Source: Chlorobiaceae bacterium (GTDB lineage: Bacteria > Bacteroidota > Chlorobiia > Chlorobiales > Chlorobiaceae). From it: a DNA stretch of 37,597 nt. Under the pieces are notes generated by a model that saw nothing but the letters and a program-made list of their open reading frames with translations, had not been told where the DNA came from and made no database searches. The stretch's first letter is position 1. Each line of letters opens with the position of its first letter. The DNA is taken from positions 1 to 37,597 of the forward strand of contig JAAXWX010000020.1 in assembly GCA_013334755.1 (NCBI GenBank), given 5' to 3'. Made by a program: the position numbers and the translations under genes. Shown one piece after another: positions 33,681 to 37,597 of this stretch.

Positions 33681-34667
33681 TCAACGGGTGTGTGCGGGAC
33701 GCTGAAAACAAAGCATACCTCCTTTCCAGAGTACCTGCAGTTGCCCTCCTGCCATCACCATTTTTCCCGGACAGGTACCGAGAAGATCAACCAGTTTCTG
33801 AAGCGTTTGAGCGTCCACAGGCGCATTCATATCCCGTAATGCCCTCTTGAAAATCTCTTTCTGCTCAAAAACCGTAAGCCGGCGAAGAGCATGAACGTCC
33901 AGCCTGCCATTGGTGAGAGTCAGGCCAGGTTCCTGTTCACAGAGGTTTTCGAAATAAAGCTCAAGAAACTCTTCAAGCTCCCCGGCCTGCTCCGACAATC
34001 TCCTGAGCGACGGCATCAATTTATGCGGAAAGCGCTCCTCAATTACGGGAATAACACGATTCCGGATAAAATTCCTGTCATAGTCGCTGGCAAAATTACT
34101 GGCATCTGTGCGGCTTGCAATCCCCTTATCCTTCAGGTATGCAGAGATATCCGCTTTATGGAACAGAAGCATGGGGCGGATGATTTTGCCGTTCATGGCT
34201 TTGATGCCTCTCAGTCCGGGAAGAGAGACCCCTCTGAAAAGGTTGAAAAGAATGGTCTCTGCATTATCGTTGACGTGATGACCGGTGGCAATTTTGGTGA
34301 AACCCCTCTCTTGCATAACCCGCTCAAAAAAAGTGTACCGCAATATCCGGGCCGTCTCCTCAACAGATCTCTTCCACTCACCGGCATAGCGCAACGTATC
34401 AAAACGCTCGACAAAACACTCCAGACCCAGCGACTCACTGTAATCGCGCACAAAAGACTCGTCTCCGTCACTTTCAGCTCCGCGAAGCTGAAAGTTACAG
34501 TGAACCACCGCAATCCCGGTATGCAGAAGGGGCTTTACCGCACAGAACAGTGAAAGCATCGCCATCGAATCCGGTCCTCCGGAAACAGCAACAAGAACTC
34601 TTTCACCCTCTTCGACCAGCCGCCTTGCTCTGAGCTGCTCAAGAAACTTTTTTTCTAAAGCGTTCAC
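33681..34667 (-). CDS. tilS: tRNA(Ile)-lysidine synthase
   Basis: Adds lysine to the wobble cytidine of the CAU-anticodon isoleucine tRNA so that it reads AUA. The N-terminal ATP-pyrophosphatase domain carries the PP-loop SGGPDS (29-34), HCNFQLRGAESDGDE and ATGHHVNDNAETILFNLFRG. The C-terminal part is helical and shorter than in E. coli TilS, as is common. No ATG start exists in frame. GTG at 34667 gives 328 residues and places the PP-loop at the usual distance; another GTG at 34712 would add 15 residues. Neither has a strong ribosome binding site. Divergent from psd. Confidence 0.92.
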   Translation of the reverse strand: MNALEKKFLEQLRARRLVEEGERVLVAVSGGPDSMAMLSLFCAVKPLLHTGIAVVHCNFQLRGAESDGDESFVRDYSESLGLECFVERFDTLRYAGEWKRSVEETARILRYTFFERVMQERGFTKIATGHHVNDNAETILFNLFRGVSLPGLRGIKAMNGKIIRPMLLFHKADISAYLKDKGIASRTDASNFASDYDRNFIRNRVIPVIEERFPHKLMPSLRRLSEQAGELEEFLELYFENLCEQEPGLTLTNGRLDVHALRRLTVFEQKEIFKRALRDMNAPVDAQTLQKLVDLLGTCPGKMVMAGGQLQVLWKGGMLCFQRPAHTR

Positions 34668-34870
34668 TTCTTCATGTCTCGTTATCTTATTGTAATGCAG
34701 AGAACGCTGCACTTACCCGCATCAGCTCTCTTCGTTGTATGCCACCGCTCTTCCAGCACCGGCCATCCGGAAAAAAACCAGGAAAAATTTTTCCCTTTTT
34801 GTTTTTGGTACAAGATAAATAATTATCATAAGGGAGTTTATCATAAAACAACAGAATTGAAACGAAAACA

Positions 34871-35509
34871 ATGTTTACTTCCTACGGCTACAGCACCATG
34901 ATAAAAGTGCTGCTCCTCTGTATGGCCATCAGCGCTGCTGCAATGATTTTTCCTCCCCTGGCACACATACCGATGCTGTTGACGGCTGCCACAACACTCC
35001 TGTTTACCCTCTATTTTTTCCGTGACCCGAAACGAGAGGCGCCCGATGAAAAAAGGGTTATTCTGGCTCCCGCCGACGGTAAAATACTTCTTGTTCAGAA
35101 ACAGGGCGAGAACGTTTCCGGTAAATCCCCGATGCTCGTCAGTATCTTCATGTCGCCTTTGAACGTTCACGTCAACCGCATACCGCTCAGCGGGAAGGTC
35201 ACCCACCTTCGCTACCGTCCCGGTCAGTTCCTGATGGCCTTTGACCACCGGAGCATGGAAAGCAATGAAAAAATGGAAATCGGCATAAACAATGGTGAGA
35301 TAGAGGTGCGGTTCAGCCAGATATCTGGATTTCTCGCAAGAAGAATCGTCTGTCAACTGCAAAAGGGGGAGAATGTCAAAATCGGCCAGAGATTCGGCAT
35401 GATCAAGTTCGGCTCAAGGGTCGATATGATCCTTCCCCCTTCAGCAACCGTGCTTGTTGAACCAGGCCAGAGAACCCGCGCCGGAGAAACCATCCTTGCC
35501 CGCTATTGA
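34871..35509 (+). CDS. psd: phosphatidylserine decarboxylase proenzyme, short type
   Basis: Makes phosphatidylethanolamine from phosphatidylserine at the membrane. The 212-residue length fits the short prokaryotic type. Two hydrophobic helices (~10-27 and 33-50) precede YFFRDPKR, then APADGKI, FMSPLNVHVNRIP and the self-cleavage site K-F-G181-S182, where the new N-terminal pyruvoyl group forms on the serine. The usual LGST reads FGSR here, as in other short-type enzymes. The phosphatidylserine synthase gene often found beside it is absent. The gene stands alone in a 158-base divergent gap from tilS without a convincing promoter match. Confidence 0.94.
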   Translation: MFTSYGYSTMIKVLLLCMAISAAAMIFPPLAHIPMLLTAATTLLFTLYFFRDPKREAPDEKRVILAPADGKILLVQKQGENVSGKSPMLVSIFMSPLNVHVNRIPLSGKVTHLRYRPGQFLMAFDHRSMESNEKMEIGINNGEIEVRFSQISGFLARRIVCQLQKGENVKIGQRFGMIKFGSRVDMILPPSATVLVEPGQRTRAGETILARY

Positions 35510-35573
35510 CCGGCAGCAGGAACAGCCCAGTGACTCCACTGAAAAGAGTTGGTTTAGGAGAGCATATTGTTTA

Positions 35574-35579
35574 TATAAT
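35574..35579 (+). promoter_or_regulatory. -10 element upstream of tatA
   Basis: A perfect TATAAT within TTATATAATT, 49 bases before the tatA ATG. No good -35 lies at 16-18 bases; TTGGTT is 19 bases away. It probably starts a tatA-recN transcript. Confidence 0.45.
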
Positions 35580-35627
35580 TAGCATGAGATACTTTTTTCA
35601 TGAATGTAAATTCCCGGAGGAATCCCG

Positions 35628-35837
35628 ATGTTTGGATTAGGTGGACAGGAACTCATTCTTATTCTGCTGATTATTCTGCTGTTGTTCGGTGCAAAAAAAC
35701 TTCCCGAGCTTGCCAGAGGACTTGGAAAAGGAATGAAAGAGTTCAAAAAAGCACAGACTGAGATTGAGGAAGAGTTTAATGCAGCGGTAGATGAAAAGCC
35801 CAAAACGGAAAAGTCGCCCTCTTCAAGTAAAAGCTAA
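35628..35837 (+). CDS. tatA: twin-arginine translocase subunit TatA/E
   Basis: 69 residues. A short N-terminal membrane helix ([15 protein letters not shown]), the [16 protein letters not shown] hinge and amphipathic helix, then a charged, disordered tail ([15 protein letters not shown]). TatA forms the pore through which folded proteins with RR signal peptides cross the inner membrane. GGAGG seven bases before the ATG is one of the strongest ribosome binding sites in the window. tatC is not adjacent. recN follows closely. Confidence 0.95.
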   Translation: MFGLGGQELILILLIILLLFGAKKLPELARGLGKGMKEFKKAQTEIEEEFNAAVDEKPKTEKSPSSSKS

Positions 35838-35855
35838 CGTGTGCTGTACCCGGCC

Positions 35856-37562
35856 ATGCTTTTCAGCCTCTATATCAAAAATTTTGCCCTGATCCAGGAA
35901 CTGTCGGTTGAGTTCAGACCTGGATTAACCATTATCACCGGAGAAACCGGTGCAGGTAAATCCATTCTTATCGGAGCATTGAATCTTGTGCTTGGAGAGC
36001 GGGCAAGCAGTGATATGGTTCGGTCGGGAACAAACAAGGCAGTTATTGAAGCGGTGCTGAAAAATACCGGTACTGAACAAGTCGACGCCCTGCTGAGGGC
36101 GGCGGATATTGAACCGGCGCCGGAGCTCATTCTCCGTCGCGAACTCTCGGCAAGCGGTCAATCGCGCTGCTTTATCAACGACACGCCCGGCACAGCCGCG
36201 CTCCTTAAACAGGTCGGGGAGCTGCTGATTGATTTGCACGGCCAGCATGAACACCAGCTTCTGCTTCGTTCGGACACGCACGAAACCATTCTTGATGAGT
36301 ATGGCGGAACCAACCCGGAAGTGGCCAGATACAGAACCGTTCGAGCAGTGCTTCAGGATCTGCAGCAGCAACTGGACAGGCTGAAAAAAGATGCGGCTGA
36401 AATCCGTGACAAAAAAGAGATACTTGATTTCCAGCTCAACGAGCTCAACGCACTCGACCTTAAAACCGGTGAAGATGAGTCGAACGAAACTGAAATCATC
36501 CTGCTTGAAAACGCTGAAACCCTGTTCACGCTCAGCACAGCGCTGAGTGACCTGCTCTATGACAGCGAGCACTCGGTCTATTCCTCAATCAGCTCGGCCC
36601 TCCATACCCTTGAAAAGCTTGCCGGCATTGATAAACGCTTTGCACCGTATCTGGAGGAGAGCCGCACGGCGAAAAGCATAGTCGATGAACTCTCCCGCTT
36701 CAGCCGCAGCTATGCTGCCGATATTGATTTTAATCCCCAGAGGCTTGACTCACTGCGTGAACGCCAGCTCATGCTTCAGCGCATCGGCAAAAAATATGGC
36801 CGCTCGCTCAAGGAACTGATTGAGCTGCGCAACGAGCTCGACGCAAGAATAGCGCTTGAAGACAATCTTCAGGAAGAGGTGGCACGCATCGAGCATGAAA
36901 TCTCAACACAGAAAGCAGAACTCTCCCTCCAGGCAGAGAAACTCTCCAGTAAACGGCAGGAGGCCGCACAACGCCTTGAAAACGTCATTCAGGGCCATCT
37001 TGCACATCTCGGCATACCAAATTCCACCTTCATCGTCAGCATGACGCACGAGGAGCAGGTTGGCGGCGAAATAGCAATCGCAGGAAAAACGTTTGCCGCA
37101 CTGGCGAACGGTTATGACCGGACAGAGTTCCTTATTTCAACCAACCCGGGGGAAAGACCAAAACCACTCGTTAAAGTGGCATCCGGCGGAGAAATATCCA
37201 GAGTCATGCTCGCCATAAAAAGCGCACTGGCAGAGACCGCCAATCTGCCGATCCTTGTTTTTGACGAGATTGATACCGGCATCAGCGGCCGTATTGCGGA
37301 AGCTGTAGGCAAGAGCCTGAAAACCCTTTCACGCCTGCACCAGATCATAGCCATCACCCACCTCCCGCAGATAGCTGCAATGGCCGATCTGCACCTCTCT
37401 GTACAGAAATCCGTACAGGACAACCGAACTGTAACGGAGGTGACCGTGCTTGACCAGGAGAGCCGCCTCGAGGCGATTGCCGCGCTCATCAGCGGCAAGC
37501 AGATTTCACCCACCTCACTCAATCTGGCCTCAGAACTCGTTGCCAGCGCTGAATCAGCATAA
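35856..37562 (+). CDS. recN: DNA repair protein RecN
   Basis: SMC-like ATPase that acts early in double-strand break repair. 568 residues from the ATG, beginning MLFSLYIKNFALIQELSVEF, a standard RecN opening. Walker A is GETGAGKS (29-36). A long charged coiled-coil region (~155-370) is interrupted in the middle by the family's hinge-like part. The signature VASGGEISRVMLAIKSAL and Walker B LPILVFDEIDTGISG follow near residue 435-475, then the ITHLPQIAAMADLHL switch region. A GTG five codons upstream (35841) is possible but adds residues not seen in homologues. The gene is complete within the window; only 35 bases follow it. Confidence 0.96.
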   Translation: MLFSLYIKNFALIQELSVEFRPGLTIITGETGAGKSILIGALNLVLGERASSDMVRSGTNKAVIEAVLKNTGTEQVDALLRAADIEPAPELILRRELSASGQSRCFINDTPGTAALLKQVGELLIDLHGQHEHQLLLRSDTHETILDEYGGTNPEVARYRTVRAVLQDLQQQLDRLKKDAAEIRDKKEILDFQLNELNALDLKTGEDESNETEIILLENAETLFTLSTALSDLLYDSEHSVYSSISSALHTLEKLAGIDKRFAPYLEESRTAKSIVDELSRFSRSYAADIDFNPQRLDSLRERQLMLQRIGKKYGRSLKELIELRNELDARIALEDNLQEEVARIEHEISTQKAELSLQAEKLSSKRQEAAQRLENVIQGHLAHLGIPNSTFIVSMTHEEQVGGEIAIAGKTFAALANGYDRTEFLISTNPGERPKPLVKVASGGEISRVMLAIKSALAETANLPILVFDEIDTGISGRIAEAVGKSLKTLSRLHQIIAITHLPQIAAMADLHLSVQKSVQDNRTVTEVTVLDQESRLEAIAALISGKQISPTSLNLASELVASAESA

Positions 37563-37597
37563 TGAATCCAGTCTGTTTGCCTTTAAAACAAGTCACA

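Noticed and set aside
33891-34553. 220-codon open frame antisense to tilS
   Set aside because: It is the mirror of a well-supported tilS with full motifs. Similar long antisense frames over the permease (21655-22317), recN (35925-36572) and the M24 peptidase (28114-28731) were rejected for the same reason.
34813-34829. Fur-box-like GATAAATAATTATCA upstream of psd
   Set aside because: Only one half matches the 7-1-7 Fur consensus, the region is generally AT-rich, and psd is not an iron gene.
1-37597. Search for CRISPR arrays, insertion sequences, phage genes, tRNAs and toxin-antitoxin pairs
   Set aside because: No spaced repeat array, transposase, integrase, tRNA-like fold or recognisable toxin-antitoxin pair was seen by eye on either strand.

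Overview
The window reads as chromosomal core sequence from a green sulfur bacterium (Chlorobiaceae; Chlorobium/Pelodictyon-like). The best evidence is a bacteriochlorophyll a synthase (bchG), supported by a DUF3098 protein, a DnaG with a degenerate zinc ribbon and a stand-alone C-terminal half of CarB, traits I associate with Bacteroidota/Chlorobiota or with deep-branching lineages. Base composition looks even throughout. I see no insertion sequence, prophage, CRISPR array, tRNA or rRNA.

Layout. 1-4.8 kb: the end of a DUF985 cupin gene, a type II NADH dehydrogenase with a tiny membrane protein, an ArgD-type aminotransferase with a nested DUF3098 gene, an unknown exported protein on the minus strand, and a 520-base stretch without a convincing gene. 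4.8-7.4 kb (minus): exbB-exbD-exbD-tonB. 7.7-12.5 kb: dnaG (+), then glyA and ribBA (-). 12.5-15.6 kb (+): the C-terminal half of carB, a ferritin-like protein and ferritin. 15.6-22.8 kb: metallophosphoesterase (-), glycogen phosphorylase (+), pyrD (+) meeting a DUF4407 membrane protein (-), and ispF (+) meeting an orphan FtsX-type permease (-). 23-27.9 kb (+): PPi-type phosphofructokinase, ilvE, DNA polymerase III delta prime and an MFS transporter. 27.9-29.5 kb (-): an M24 peptidase and cutA. 29.5-33.6 kb (+): trpD, bchG, rpmB, rnhA and an unknown membrane-anchored protein. 33.7-34.7 kb: tilS (-). 34.9-37.6 kb (+): psd, tatA and recN.

Most genes are housekeeping: replication and repair (dnaG, holB, rnhA, recN), biosynthesis of amino acids, pyrimidines, riboflavin and isoprenoids, glycogen use and glycolysis, photosynthetic pigment, and envelope work (TonB energy transduction, Tat export, phosphatidylethanolamine). 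Several intergenic gaps hold good sigma-70-like promoters (TTGAAA-N17-TATAAT, TTGACT-N17-TTATAT, TTTACA-N17-TATTAT) and clear hairpin terminators.

I did not find an obvious new multi-gene system. The items most worth a second look are regulatory or atypical: a terminator ending four bases before the rnhA start codon, a terminator-like structure in the DUF4407 leader, a tandem repeat forming the trpD promoter, a DnaG lacking three of four zinc ligands, PPi-type residues in PfkA, and two convergent gene pairs whose stop codons overlap.
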